Source: Vibrio rhodolitus
GTDB lineage: Bacteria > Pseudomonadota > Gammaproteobacteria > Enterobacterales > Vibrionaceae
Assembly (NCBI RefSeq): GCF_003350325.1
Contig: NZ_QLYZ01000025.1
Span: 1-54,676 of the forward strand
Direction: 5' to 3'
Length of the DNA: 54,676 bases
The position numbers and the translations under genes are program-made. Below the pieces are notes generated by a model. The model did not search any database and was not told where the DNA came from. It saw only the letters and a program-made list of their open reading frames with translations. This document shows, piece after piece, positions 1 to 8,662 of this stretch. Numbering within the stretch: the stretch's first letter is position 1; every line of letters starts with the position of its first letter.

Positions 1-221
1 GTTGGAGTGTCGTACTCTACGTGTGAAGTAGAGATTGTGATACCGCGCTCACGCTCTTCTGGAGCGTTATCGATAGATGCGAAGTCACGAGCAGCACCGC
101 CGTAAACTTTTGCAAGAGTAGTACAGATAGCTGCAGTTAGAGTTGTTTTACCGTGGTCAACGTGGCCGATAGTACCAACGTTTACGTGCGGTTTTACACG
201 TTCAAATTTTTCTTTAGACAT
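1..221 (-). CDS. tuf: Elongation factor Tu, N-terminal part (cut by window edge)
   Basis: EF-Tu delivers aminoacyl-tRNA to the ribosome as a GTPase. The 73 visible codons begin [19 protein letters not shown] and contain the G1 P-loop GHVDHGKT, then the start of the switch I region ([11 protein letters not shown]). The ATG at 219-221 is preceded by a purine-rich stretch. The gene follows four tRNA genes on the same strand with a gap of about 100 bases, the same arrangement as thrU-tyrU-glyT-thrT-tufB in E. coli, so it is probably co-transcribed with them. The rest of the gene lies outside the window. Confidence 0.97.
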
Positions 222-323
222 GAGTTGTCCCTCTAGGTACGGATTTAAGTGGCGCAAAAGACCACGTAACCAAACTTATTGGTGATAAAGTATATATCAA
301 AAGGAAAATTTTGCTTTGAGAGC

Positions 324-399
<76 letters not shown>

Positions 400-412
400 A
401 ACAAATTGTGAT

Positions 413-487
<75 letters not shown>

Positions 488-521
488 ACACGTAACTCTT
501 CGAGCTATTTCCTAAAGAATA

Positions 522-606
<85 letters not shown>

Positions 607-652
607 AAATTTTTAGCCATTCTCGCTTCCCTGTTTCTAAAACAGGAGGGAA

Positions 653-728
<76 letters not shown>

Positions 729-741
729 ATAAGTGGTGCGC

Positions 742-770
742 ATTCTATTGAATGATTTTCTAGCTTGCAA
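742..770 (-). promoter_or_regulatory. Sigma-70 promoter of the tRNA-tuf operon
   Basis: Read on the minus strand, a -35 element TTGCAA (765-770) and a -10 element TAGAAT (742-747) are separated by exactly 17 bases. A GC-rich discriminator (GCGCACC) follows, as in stringently controlled stable-RNA promoters. The predicted start lies a few bases before thrU. The remaining bases up to coaA (771-936) are AT-rich and show nothing else definite. Confidence 0.8.
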
Positions 771-936
771 TAGCTAATTTGAAAAAAGTAAAATTTTTGC
801 CTAGATTCCACTCATTTGCTGAAATTTCGCACAGTTTTACGCAGAAAATAGTGAATGCCGCATGCTTGTGATTTGCTTTCTAATCCGCTTGATGTATTTT
901 CGCAACTTCTAAGCGACAAAAACAGTTAGGATAACT

Positions 937-1860
937 ATGACGCCATACCTCTCTTTTACTCGGCAACAGTGGGCTGAATTGCGCAATTCAGTGCCGATGA
1001 CATTGTCCGAAGCAGATCTAAAAGAGCTGCAAGGTGTCAATGAGAGCCTAACCATGGAAGAGTCGGTGGAGATCTACCTGCCGCTCGCTCGTTTACTTAA
1101 CCTGTATATTTCTGCGCGCCAAAGCCGCAACTCAGTTTTGCAGAACTTTCTTGGTGCCACCAATAGTGCGCCGCCGTTTATTATCGGCATTGCCGGCAGT
1201 GTCGCGGTGGGTAAAAGTACCACGGCTCGCTTGCTTAAGGCCCTGCTCTCTCGCTGGAGTGACCACCCAAAAGTCGAGTTGGTCACCACCGATGGTTTCC
1301 TTTACCCGAAAAAAGTGCTCGACGAGCGCGGTATTATGCACCGCAAAGGCTTTCCTGAGTCATACGATATCAAGCGCTTAGTTGAATTTGTTTCTGACAT
1401 CAAAGCCGGTAAGCCCAACTTACAAGTGCCCGTCTATTCGCACATTACTTACGATATTACCGATGAAGTCAAAATCGTTGATCGCCCAGATGTGTTAATT
1501 ATTGAAGGGTTGAACGTTTTGCAAAGTGGTATGGACTACCCGCACGATCCTCATCGCGTCTTCGTCTCTGACTTTTTAGACTTCACTTTGTATGTCGACG
1601 CTGAAACCGATGTGATTGAGAACTGGTATGTCGAGCGCTTTTTGAAATTCCGCCAAGGCGCTTTCACGCAACCGGGATCCTACTTTAGTCACTACACACA
1701 GTTAACCGAGCAAGAAGCGGTCGATAAAGCGCGCGCCATTTGGCGTAGCATCAACGGGATCAATCTCGAAGAGAACATCTTGCCGACCAAAGGACGCGCG
1801 CAACTTGTACTTAAAAAAGGCGCCAGTCACTTAGTCGAAGAAATCCTACTGCGTAAGTAA
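937..1860 (+). CDS. coaA: Pantothenate kinase (type I)
   Basis: This enzyme phosphorylates pantothenate with ATP, the first and feedback-regulated step of coenzyme A synthesis in the cytoplasm. The 307-residue product has the usual length of bacterial type I CoaA. It carries the P-loop GSVAVGKS at residues 87-94 and downstream motifs typical of the family (TTDGFLYP, RKGFPESYD, EGLNVLQ). It lies next to the divergent tRNA-tuf operon, as in E. coli. It appears monocistronic: a strong stem with T tract follows the stop codon. Confidence 0.96.
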   Translation: MTPYLSFTRQQWAELRNSVPMTLSEADLKELQGVNESLTMEESVEIYLPLARLLNLYISARQSRNSVLQNFLGATNSAPPFIIGIAGSVAVGKSTTARLLKALLSRWSDHPKVELVTTDGFLYPKKVLDERGIMHRKGFPESYDIKRLVEFVSDIKAGKPNLQVPVYSHITYDITDEVKIVDRPDVLIIEGLNVLQSGMDYPHDPHRVFVSDFLDFTLYVDAETDVIENWYVERFLKFRQGAFTQPGSYFSHYTQLTEQEAVDKARAIWRSINGINLEENILPTKGRAQLVLKKGASHLVEEILLRK

Positions 1861-1888
1861 AGCGCGACTTCGCCAAGCACACAAAGCA

Positions 1889-1915
1889 AAAGAGCAAGCC
1901 ACTGGCTTGCTCTTT
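1889..1915. terminator. Bidirectional terminator between coaA and the DUF805 gene
   Basis: A perfect 12-bp stem (1889-1900 with 1904-1915) with a 3-base loop has A residues on its left and T residues on its right. It can serve coaA on the plus strand and the convergent DUF805 gene on the minus strand. Confidence 0.8.
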
Positions 1916-1933
1916 TCACGTTAGTATAATGAA

Positions 1934-2359
1934 TTAAACTGGCTCAGAACCATATTTATTCTCACCTGGCTGACCTTTTAGAAAGCCACACTCAACCAAA
2001 ATCCACACACCACATACCAATGCCGCAAGAGATGTCACCATTTGTAGCGTTGAGGTTTCTACAGGCACGCCAGCATCTGCCGCCGGCATCGTCATACGTC
2101 CGATGATCAAGGGAATATTGAGTAGCAACCACCAGCTCGATTTACCTCGGTCATGCCAGCGTTTTGCAGTGATCGCCAGATCAGGAATCAACACCAAAAT
2201 CAAAAAAACTGGCAAAATCAAATGCGCCAAAGATGGGAACAATGCATTCATCCCAATCCCAAATCCGACGATAGTAAAGTAATAGAAAATATTCCAAGTC
2301 CAATAGACTTTGCGTCCTATACGACCTTGAAAGGAAAACAGTAACTCTTTCATTGACAT
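1934..2359 (-). CDS. DUF805 family inner-membrane protein
   Basis: The 141-residue product begins MSMKELLFSFQGRIGRKVYW, with the F..GR.GR..YW signature of DUF805 (YhaH/YhaI-like) proteins. About four hydrophobic segments follow, one containing the W.DRG.S.WW pattern typical of this family. The molecular function of DUF805 is unknown. The start at 2359 gives a family-length protein; an internal Met at codon 3 is an alternative. It lies 21 bases downstream of the isomerase-like gene on the same strand, so the two may be co-transcribed. Confidence 0.85.
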   Translation of the reverse strand: MSMKELLFSFQGRIGRKVYWTWNIFYYFTIVGFGIGMNALFPSLAHLILPVFLILVLIPDLAITAKRWHDRGKSSWWLLLNIPLIIGRMTMPAADAGVPVETSTLQMVTSLAALVCGVWILVECGFLKGQPGENKYGSEPV

Positions 2360-2380
2360 CTTACATACCTAAATGGGTGG

Positions 2381-2728
2381 CTAATTGACCACTTTTTGAA
2401 AACACTCTCGGTCCATATCACGTATGTTGATGGTTAAGCTACGAATATGACTGGCTTGCTGCTGCAAAACCGACATAAGCAAACGGGATAACTCTCGTTT
2501 TTGATCAGCACTGCGACCATCTAACAGCTCAAACGTCACATGGATAAAGTCTACACTATCAGCTTCTTCACCAATCAGCCAATCGTGATAGCGACGGGCA
2601 CGCGATTTCAGCGACGGTGTATCGAACAACGCAGATTGTAGCGCAGCATGATGTAAGTCTTCCAACAAACGTTGAATGTTGACTCGCTCTTCAACGGAAT
2701 TGGAATATTCCATGACTAGATGTGGCAT
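2381..2728 (-). CDS. 5-carboxymethyl-2-hydroxymuconate isomerase family protein
   Basis: The 115-residue product starts MPHLVMEYS, placing a proline directly after the initiator Met, the catalytic base in the tautomerase-fold CHMI family. The spacing of F.H....LLDGR and the C-terminal strand also match HpcD-like proteins. The classical role is a step in homoprotocatechuate degradation, but none of the other pathway genes is nearby, so the physiological substrate here is unknown. A good ribosome binding site (AGGGGAC) precedes the ATG. It is transcribed away from tpiA and toward the DUF805 gene. Confidence 0.82.
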   Translation of the reverse strand: MPHLVMEYSNSVEERVNIQRLLEDLHHAALQSALFDTPSLKSRARRYHDWLIGEEADSVDFIHVTFELLDGRSADQKRELSRLLMSVLQQQASHIRSLTINIRDMDRECFQKVVN

Positions 2729-2754
2729 AACGTCCCCTGTAAATCGCCTTTAGT

Positions 2755-2880
2755 TAGGCACTAATACCAATTTCCCTCACAGATGCCGAGTCTGTTGCTA
2801 TCATTCTGTCTAAGAGATCACTGATAGCACCTCGCTCGCCCCCTTTGACACAATTTGTCTCTGACAGCGAGTTAGATCCT
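2755..2880. other. Hairpin-rich spacer upstream of tpiA
   Basis: This intergenic stretch holds a perfect 8-bp inverted repeat (2796-2803 with 2822-2829) with an 18-base loop. An overlapping second fold follows, in which CTCGCT and AGCGAG arms enclose a TGACA/TGTC pair around 2830-2871. There is no ORF. It may be a leader, a small RNA or a repeat relic. The tpiA promoter probably lies further right, around 2900-2960, but no single pair of hexamers stands out. Confidence 0.4.
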
Positions 2881-2982
2881 AAATAAGAAATGATACGGGT
2901 CATGATCTACAAGATTTATTCTGTTATATTCTTACGTAGATTTTTTACATTAACGCTTTAATTTAAATATGGAGATATTCCT

Positions 2983-3753
2983 ATGCGTCGTCCTGTAGTG
3001 ATGGGTAACTGGAAACTTAATGGCAGCAAAGCAATGGTTAAAGAGCTGCTAACTGGTCTTAACGCTGAGCTTGAAGGCGTTGAAGGTGTTGACGTGGCAG
3101 TTGCTCCACCAGCACTTTACATCGATCTAGCTGAACAGCTAATCGCAAAAGGCGGTAACAAGATCATCCTTGGTGCACAAAACACTGACCTAAACAACAG
3201 CGGTGCATTCACTGGCGACATGTCTCCAGAAATGTTGAAAGACTTCGGTGCTTCTCACATCATCATCGGTCACTCAGAGCGTCGTGATTACCACAACGAA
3301 TCTGACGAGTTCATCGCGAAGAAATTCAACTTCCTAAAAGAGAACGGTCTAACGCCTGTTTTCTGTATCGGTGAATCTGAAGCACAAAACGAAGCTGGCG
3401 AAACTGAAGCTGTATGTGCACGTCAAATCAACGCAGTGATCGACACTTACGGTGTTGAAGCGCTAAACGGTGCAATCATCGCTTACGAACCAATCTGGGC
3501 TATCGGTACTGGTAAAGCAGCAACAGCTGAAGATGCACAACGCATCCACGCTTCTATCCGCGCACTAATCGCAGCGAAAGACGAAGCAGTAGCTGAGCAA
3601 GTAATCATCCAGTACGGCGGCAGCGTTAAACCAGAAAACGCTGAAGCTTACTTCTCACAACCAGACATCGACGGTGCTCTAGTTGGTGGTGCTTCTCTAG
3701 ACGCTAAGAGCTTCGCGGCAATCGCTAAAGCAGCTGCGGCAGCAAAAGCTTAA
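2983..3753 (+). CDS. tpiA: Triosephosphate isomerase
   Basis: It interconverts dihydroxyacetone phosphate and glyceraldehyde 3-phosphate in glycolysis and gluconeogenesis. The 256-residue product shows the active-site lysine K11 in GNWKLNGS, the electrophile H97 in IIGHSERR, the catalytic base E169 in AYEPIWAIGTG, and the phosphate-binding GGSV and GALVGGASL motifs. A GGAG ribosome binding site precedes the ATG. Codon choice is strongly biased, as expected of a highly expressed gene. It is monocistronic, followed by a strong terminator. Confidence 0.98.
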   Translation: MRRPVVMGNWKLNGSKAMVKELLTGLNAELEGVEGVDVAVAPPALYIDLAEQLIAKGGNKIILGAQNTDLNNSGAFTGDMSPEMLKDFGASHIIIGHSERRDYHNESDEFIAKKFNFLKENGLTPVFCIGESEAQNEAGETEAVCARQINAVIDTYGVEALNGAIIAYEPIWAIGTGKAATAEDAQRIHASIRALIAAKDEAVAEQVIIQYGGSVKPENAEAYFSQPDIDGALVGGASLDAKSFAAIAKAAAAAKA

Positions 3754-3782
3754 TTTTCGCCTTCATTGTCGAAAATAGATTC

Positions 3783-3808
3783 AAAGGTCAGCCTCGGCTG
3801 ACCTTTTT
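3783..3808 (+). terminator. Rho-independent terminator of tpiA
   Basis: An 11-bp perfect stem (AAAGGTCAGCC with GGCTGACCTTT) with a two-base turn is followed by a run of T, 30 bases after the tpiA stop. Confidence 0.88.
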
Positions 3809-3916
3809 GCTACCTACTCAAACAACAATTATAGTTTGCGGCAAATTCACACCTTTGCCCTATCACCTGCGCGGTGAATCAAGTATTCTACGCTTTTCCC
3901 CTAGTTCGACTACTTT

Positions 3917-5260
3917 ATGCACGATAAACATGGTCTATTGACCGGCTCGATCCCTAAAGTGCTGCGGCAGATGACCATTCCAATGACGGTTGGCATGATC
4001 GCCATCTTAATGTTCAATTTAGTCGATACCTTTTTTATCTCCTTGCTCGGTACTCAAGCGCTGGCGGCAGTCAGCTACACCTTCCCAGTTACCTTTACGG
4101 TTAACTGCATTACCATGGGCATTGGCGTAGGACTATCAACCACCATTGGTCGCCTGCTGGGTCAGCGCCAAGCGCAAGATGCCGCGCGCGTGACCAGTCA
4201 CGGACTGCTGCTCGCCGTAGCGCTAGTCACGCTAGCCTCCACATTGGGCTTACTTACCATTGAACCGCTTTTCCTTGCACTGGGCGCAGAAGCCAAACTG
4301 ATCCCGCTGATTGAGCAGTATATGGCTATTTGGTACTTCTCAATCCCACTGCTAGTGATTCCTATGGCGGGCAACAGCGCAATTCGCGCCACGGGGGATA
4401 CCAAAACACCGGCAAAAATCATGATGTTGGCAGGGCTTATTAATGGCGTACTCGACCCGCTGCTGATCTTTGGCTACGGTCCTTTTCCTGAGCTCGGCAT
4501 CCAAGGTGCAGCCATCGCCAGTGCGGTAAGTTGGTTTGGCGCGTTAATTGGTTCGCTCTATGTGTTGATCAAACGTGAGAAGTTGCTTGCTTGGCCGCAC
4601 TTCGCTTACCTGGTCGATGATTGCAAGATGATCCTTAAAATTGGCACGCCAGCCGGGCTATCAAATGCGATGTCACCGCTTTCTGGTGCGCTGCTGATGA
4701 TGATCTTATCGACGCACGGCACCTCGGTGGTAGCTGCCTATGGCGCGGCGCAGCGCATTGAATCTATTTTGATTTTAGTATTGATGTCGCTAACCTCTGC
4801 CCTATCGCCATTTATGGCGCAAAACTTTGGCGCAGATAATCCACAGCGCAGCTTTGCGGGGCTTTTCCTTAGCATGCGCTTTGCCATCGCTTTCCAACTG
4901 GTGATCTTTATTATGATGGTACCGCTCAGCATTCCGCTTTCAGCCATGTTCTCGCAAGAGCAAGCAGTACAAAACCAGCTGTGGCATTACCTCATTGTGG
5001 TGCCGTTTAGCTACGGATTTCAGGGGATCATGATGATGCTGGTTTCCGGTCTCAACGCGATGCATCAACCAATTAAAGCTTTTCAATGGAGCGCAATGCG
5101 TTTATTCCTCTTCACCCTACCATTGGCGTGGTTAGGCGGTGTCTGCTACGACGTTGAAGGGGTGTTCTTTGGGATTGCTGTCGGCAACATTTTGGGGGGG
5201 AGCTTAAGCTACCTCTATGCATTAAGGCTGCGCGACCAGTATCGCCATCTTTCTGCCTAG
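3917..5260 (+). CDS. MATE family multidrug/cation efflux transporter
   Basis: The 447-residue product has the length and about 12 hydrophobic segments of MATE (NorM/DinF-type) antiporters. These use sodium or proton gradients to expel cationic drugs across the inner membrane. The internal two-fold repeat is visible: each half starts with a segment resembling P....G.......D..F...LG, the first near residues 18-50 with the VDTFFISLLG sequence. The substrate cannot be read from sequence. No clear Shine-Dalgarno precedes the chosen ATG. The gene stands alone between tpiA and the convergent rraA. Confidence 0.9.
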   Translation: MHDKHGLLTGSIPKVLRQMTIPMTVGMIAILMFNLVDTFFISLLGTQALAAVSYTFPVTFTVNCITMGIGVGLSTTIGRLLGQRQAQDAARVTSHGLLLAVALVTLASTLGLLTIEPLFLALGAEAKLIPLIEQYMAIWYFSIPLLVIPMAGNSAIRATGDTKTPAKIMMLAGLINGVLDPLLIFGYGPFPELGIQGAAIASAVSWFGALIGSLYVLIKREKLLAWPHFAYLVDDCKMILKIGTPAGLSNAMSPLSGALLMMILSTHGTSVVAAYGAAQRIESILILVLMSLTSALSPFMAQNFGADNPQRSFAGLFLSMRFAIAFQLVIFIMMVPLSIPLSAMFSQEQAVQNQLWHYLIVVPFSYGFQGIMMMLVSGLNAMHQPIKAFQWSAMRLFLFTLPLAWLGGVCYDVEGVFFGIAVGNILGGSLSYLYALRLRDQYRHLSA

Positions 5261-5278
5261 CCAAAACTTGAGATGTAA

Positions 5279-5305
5279 AAAAGCCAGCTTGAATAGCTGG
5301 CTTTT
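5279..5305. terminator. Bidirectional terminator between the MATE gene and rraA
   Basis: A perfect 11-bp stem (5279-5289 with 5295-5305) with A residues at one side and T at the other sits between two convergent genes and can terminate both. Confidence 0.82.
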
Positions 5306-5332
5306 ATCTATCTTGGTGACTTACTTAGCAAC

Positions 5333-5857
5333 TTATCGCTCTTCGTCCTCAACATCATCTTCATCGAGTTCAAGATCAATATTAAGCGGCTCTTGAGAAA
5401 GAATGACACCAGTATTATCTGCATACAGGTAATCTTCTGGGATAAACGTTACGCCACCGAAGTTAACCGGTACATCGATTTCACCTTCACCTTTATTGGT
5501 GGCGCCAACAGGAATCGATGCTAAAGCTTGAATACCAATGCTCATGTCTTCCAGCTCATCGACTTCACGCACGCAGCCATAAACCACAATGCCTTCCCAT
5601 TCGTTCTCTTCTGCCAGCGCAGCAATCTCTGCATCGACCAATGCGCGACGTAATGAACCACCACCGTCAACCAGCAGGACTCGACCTACGCCATCTTGCT
5701 CAAGAACATCGCGAATAATGCCGTTATCTTCAAAACATTTTACCGTTGTGATTTGACCGGCAAACGACGCACTACCGCCGAAATTACTAAACATAGGTTC
5801 AACTACATCCACTTGATCTAAGTAGATGTCGCATAATGCTGACGTATTGTATTCCAT
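5333..5857 (-). CDS. rraA: Regulator of RNase E activity A
   Basis: RraA binds the C-terminal region of RNase E and reduces mRNA decay; it has the fold of MenG-like aldolases but is not a methyltransferase. The 174-residue product begins MEYNTSALCDIYLDQVDVVE and carries the conserved FSNFGG, VDGGGS.RRALVDA and YADNTG sequences. The ATG at 5855-5857 was preferred over an in-frame start nine codons upstream because it has a GAGAAG ribosome binding site and gives the N-terminus seen in E. coli RraA. It lies downstream of menA on the same strand, as in E. coli. The C-terminus is unusually acidic. Confidence 0.93.
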   Translation of the reverse strand: MEYNTSALCDIYLDQVDVVEPMFSNFGGSASFAGQITTVKCFEDNGIIRDVLEQDGVGRVLLVDGGGSLRRALVDAEIAALAEENEWEGIVVYGCVREVDELEDMSIGIQALASIPVGATNKGEGEIDVPVNFGGVTFIPEDYLYADNTGVILSQEPLNIDLELDEDDVEDEER

Positions 5858-5933
5858 AGCATTTCTTCTCATCGCATTGGTCATATAGATCGAGTATATC
5901 CAGTCACTTTGTCATTGCAATGACAAGCTGAAT

Positions 5934-6857
5934 TTAACTCACCAGAGTTTGAGCTATAACCACTCCCGCAAACAGCAAGTTGGTTACCAGCGAACACTTC
6001 ACTACCACCGGCATCATTGGCGCAATTTGCGCAGGCTGCTCAGCGAGCCAAACCGCTTTGCCGTGCTTAAAAGTCACCATCAGACTGAGTAAAAATGGCA
6101 ACATCACCCACACTGGTGATGGCTGCAGCAGCAGATAAGCAATAAACGCACACACAGCACCAGCAAGCAGGACAAAGTGATACTGCTTGGCACGCTGTTG
6201 CCCTAAGCGTACTGCGACGGTGCGCTTACCGCACAATTCGTCGTTTTCAATATCACGCATATTATTGATATTGAGCACCGCTACCGCGAGTAGACCGCAG
6301 CCAATTGCCGGTAAAGCTAAAGAAAGGTCAACGATACCAGTATGGAGAAAATACGTGCCTGCCACGCCGAGTAAACCAAAGAAGATAAACACCGAGATAT
6401 CACCCAGCCCCACATAACCGTAAGGCTTATTGCCAACGGTGTAAGCTATCGCAGCCCCGATTGCCAGCAGCCCTAAGCCAATAAAGGCGAGGATACTTTC
6501 CCAACTGGTTAGGGCATGCAGAACCAAAATTAACCCCGCAATCATGGTCAAAATTACATTGACGATAATCGCTTGCTTCATGGTTTTTGGCGTCACCGCC
6601 CCAGATTGAATCGCTCTTGTCGGACCTAGGCGAGCTTCATTGTCGGTTCCCTTGACTGCATCTCCATAATCATTCGCCAGATTCGATAAGATCTGTAGTA
6701 GCGTCGCAGTAATAAATGCCAATACCGCAACAGAGAGAGAAAAATGGTGGCTCGAAAACGCCAAAACACTACCGGTCAAAATAGAGACCAGTGCCAAGGG
6801 CAAGGTTTTTGGGCGAGCGGCATCAAGCCAAATTTGCAGCGTCTGTTTCATGCTCAT
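5934..6857 (-). CDS. menA: 1,4-dihydroxy-2-naphthoate polyprenyltransferase
   Basis: This UbiA-family inner-membrane enzyme attaches an octaprenyl chain to 1,4-dihydroxy-2-naphthoate, giving demethylmenaquinone. The 307-residue product shows the first prenyl-diphosphate motif in NDYGDAVKGTD and the second in NNMRDIENDELCGKRT, with eight to nine hydrophobic segments. Menaquinone suits the anaerobic aspartate/fumarate genes later in the window. The gap to rraA is about 76 bases, and menA-rraA is a conserved pair in enterobacteria and vibrios. Confidence 0.95.
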   Translation of the reverse strand: MSMKQTLQIWLDAARPKTLPLALVSILTGSVLAFSSHHFSLSVAVLAFITATLLQILSNLANDYGDAVKGTDNEARLGPTRAIQSGAVTPKTMKQAIIVNVILTMIAGLILVLHALTSWESILAFIGLGLLAIGAAIAYTVGNKPYGYVGLGDISVFIFFGLLGVAGTYFLHTGIVDLSLALPAIGCGLLAVAVLNINNMRDIENDELCGKRTVAVRLGQQRAKQYHFVLLAGAVCAFIAYLLLQPSPVWVMLPFLLSLMVTFKHGKAVWLAEQPAQIAPMMPVVVKCSLVTNLLFAGVVIAQTLVS

Positions 6858-6911
6858 CAGTTTAGTGAGATATCCAATAATAAGAATTGTGTCATATCAA
6901 AGTTAGCAGAA

Positions 6912-6945
6912 AAATAAAAAAGGCCACCGAAGTGACCTTTTTTAT
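6912..6945 (-). terminator. Terminator of efp
   Basis: On the minus strand GGTCAC and GTGGCC arms (6932-6937 and 6922-6927, one G-T pair) flank a TTCG tetraloop. A T-rich tract follows, just past the efp stop codon. Confidence 0.82.
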
Positions 6946-6957
6946 TTCTAAGCCAGA

Positions 6958-7524
6958 TTATTTAACGCGGCTTACGTATTCTGCTGAACGAGTGTCAACA
7001 CGGATCACTTCGCCGATAGCGATAAATAGAGGAACACGTACTACTGCACCAGTAGATAGTGTTGCAGGCTTACCACCCGTACCTTGAGTGTCACCTTTTA
7101 GACCAGGGTCTGTTTCAACAACTTCTAGCTCAACGAAGTTTGGTGGAGTAACAGCGATTGGGTTACCGTTCCAAAGCGTTAGCATACAAGTGTTGTTTTC
7201 TACTAACCACTTAGCGTTTTCGCCAACAGCTTTCATGTCTGCCGCGATTTGCTCGAACGTTTCGTTGTTCATAAAGTGGTAGAATTCGCCATCGTTGTAT
7301 AGGTAATCTAGATCGATATCCATTACGTCAGCCACTTCAACAGTGTCGCCAGACTTAAATGTTTTCTCTAGAACTTTACCTGAAAGCAGCTTACGGATTT
7401 TAACGCGGTTGAAAGCCTGACCTTTGCCTGGTTTTACATACTCGTTTTCGAGAATGACACAAGGCTCGTTATCAAGCATAATTTTAAGACCGCCTTTGAA
7501 TTCATTCGTGCTAACAGTAGCCAT
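6958..7524 (-). CDS. efp: Translation elongation factor P
   Basis: EF-P enters the ribosomal E site and relieves stalling at consecutive prolines. The 188-residue product has the three-domain length and ends with the conserved GEVIRVDTRSAEYVSRVK. The modification loop KPGKGQA places lysine at position 34, the site of beta-lysylation by EpmA/EpmB. The ATG has an AAGAGG ribosome binding site. The divergent neighbour, 33 bases away, is epmB, so the gene for a modifying enzyme faces the gene for its target. Confidence 0.97.
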   Translation of the reverse strand: MATVSTNEFKGGLKIMLDNEPCVILENEYVKPGKGQAFNRVKIRKLLSGKVLEKTFKSGDTVEVADVMDIDLDYLYNDGEFYHFMNNETFEQIAADMKAVGENAKWLVENNTCMLTLWNGNPIAVTPPNFVELEVVETDPGLKGDTQGTGGKPATLSTGAVVRVPLFIAIGEVIRVDTRSAEYVSRVK

Positions 7525-7557
7525 TTTTTCCTCTTACCATTCTTCGAGTTAAATTTA

Positions 7558-8580
7558 ATGCCGCACATCATAACCCGAAATGTCGATTCTGTTGAGCAAA
7601 ACTGGCTCAAACTGCTAGCGAATGGGATCTCTGATCCTGCAAAACTGCTGGAACTACTGGAGATTGATCCATCACCATGGCAACACGGATTTGAAGCAAG
7701 AACGCTTTTTGCACAGCGTGTGCCGCAAAGTTTTGTCGATAGAATGGAAAAAGGCAATCCTTTTGATCCGCTTTTACGCCAAGTTTTACCGTTATCTGAA
7801 GAATTTGCGGTCCATGAAGGCTACTCAAATGATCCATTGGAAGAGCAAGATAACGCCATCCCAGGGCTGCTGCACAAATATCGCAATCGCGCGCTGATGA
7901 TTGTCAAAGGTGGCTGTGCGATCAACTGCCGCTACTGTTTTCGTCGTCACTTCCCGTATGAGGATAACAAAGGCAGTAAAGCGGTGTGGCAAACCAGTTT
8001 GGATTACATTGCCGCTCACACTGAGCTCAATGAAGTGATCCTCTCCGGTGGCGATCCGCTGATGGCAAAAGATGCAGAACTGGATTGGCTGATCAAACGT
8101 ATTGCAGATATTCCGCATATCAAGCGTCTGCGTATTCACTCGCGTCTACCTGTGGTGATCCCCGCTCGTGTTACACCAGAACTGTTAGAAATCTTGCACA
8201 CTACCCGCTTGCAAGTGGTACTGGTTACGCACATTAACCATGCCAATGAAATCAATCATGAGCTGGCAGAAAAAACGACTCAGCTAAAACAAGCAGGTGT
8301 GACGTTACTTAACCAAGGCGTTTTGCTCAAAGGCGTCAATGACAATGTTCCAGCACTAATCGCGCTCAGTGAAGCTTTGTTTGATGCACAGATTTTGCCG
8401 TATTACCTACACGTGCTCGACAAAGTACAAGGTGCAGCGCATTTCTTTGTCAGTGACGAGCAAGCAAAACAGCTGATGGCGGGGTTGATAGAGGCTGTCT
8501 CAGGCTACTTAGTGCCAAAGCTAACCCGTGAAATTGGTGGTCGCTCGAGTAAGACACCACTCGATTTACACTTAGAGTAA
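7558..8580 (+). CDS. epmB: EF-P (R)-beta-lysine-forming lysine 2,3-aminomutase
   Basis: This radical SAM, PLP-dependent enzyme makes (R)-beta-lysine, which EpmA attaches to EF-P Lys34. The 340-residue product has the radical SAM cluster C120-x3-C124-x2-C127 within GGCAINCRYCFRRHFPY. It also has the conserved SGGDPLMAKD and HSRLPVVIPARVT motifs and a C-terminal SKTPLDL. The start gives the usual YjeK N-terminus. The spacer to divergent efp is only 33 bases, so the promoters of the two genes must overlap or lie within the opposing genes. Confidence 0.95.
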   Translation: MPHIITRNVDSVEQNWLKLLANGISDPAKLLELLEIDPSPWQHGFEARTLFAQRVPQSFVDRMEKGNPFDPLLRQVLPLSEEFAVHEGYSNDPLEEQDNAIPGLLHKYRNRALMIVKGGCAINCRYCFRRHFPYEDNKGSKAVWQTSLDYIAAHTELNEVILSGGDPLMAKDAELDWLIKRIADIPHIKRLRIHSRLPVVIPARVTPELLEILHTTRLQVVLVTHINHANEINHELAEKTTQLKQAGVTLLNQGVLLKGVNDNVPALIALSEALFDAQILPYYLHVLDKVQGAAHFFVSDEQAKQLMAGLIEAVSGYLVPKLTREIGGRSSKTPLDLHLE

Positions 8581-8662
8581 TTTTTACGTAATGCGCACAG
8601 TTGCCGGCGCTGAGTTTTGTTACAATACTCCAGTCTGTTAACTCACTCACCTCATATGGATC

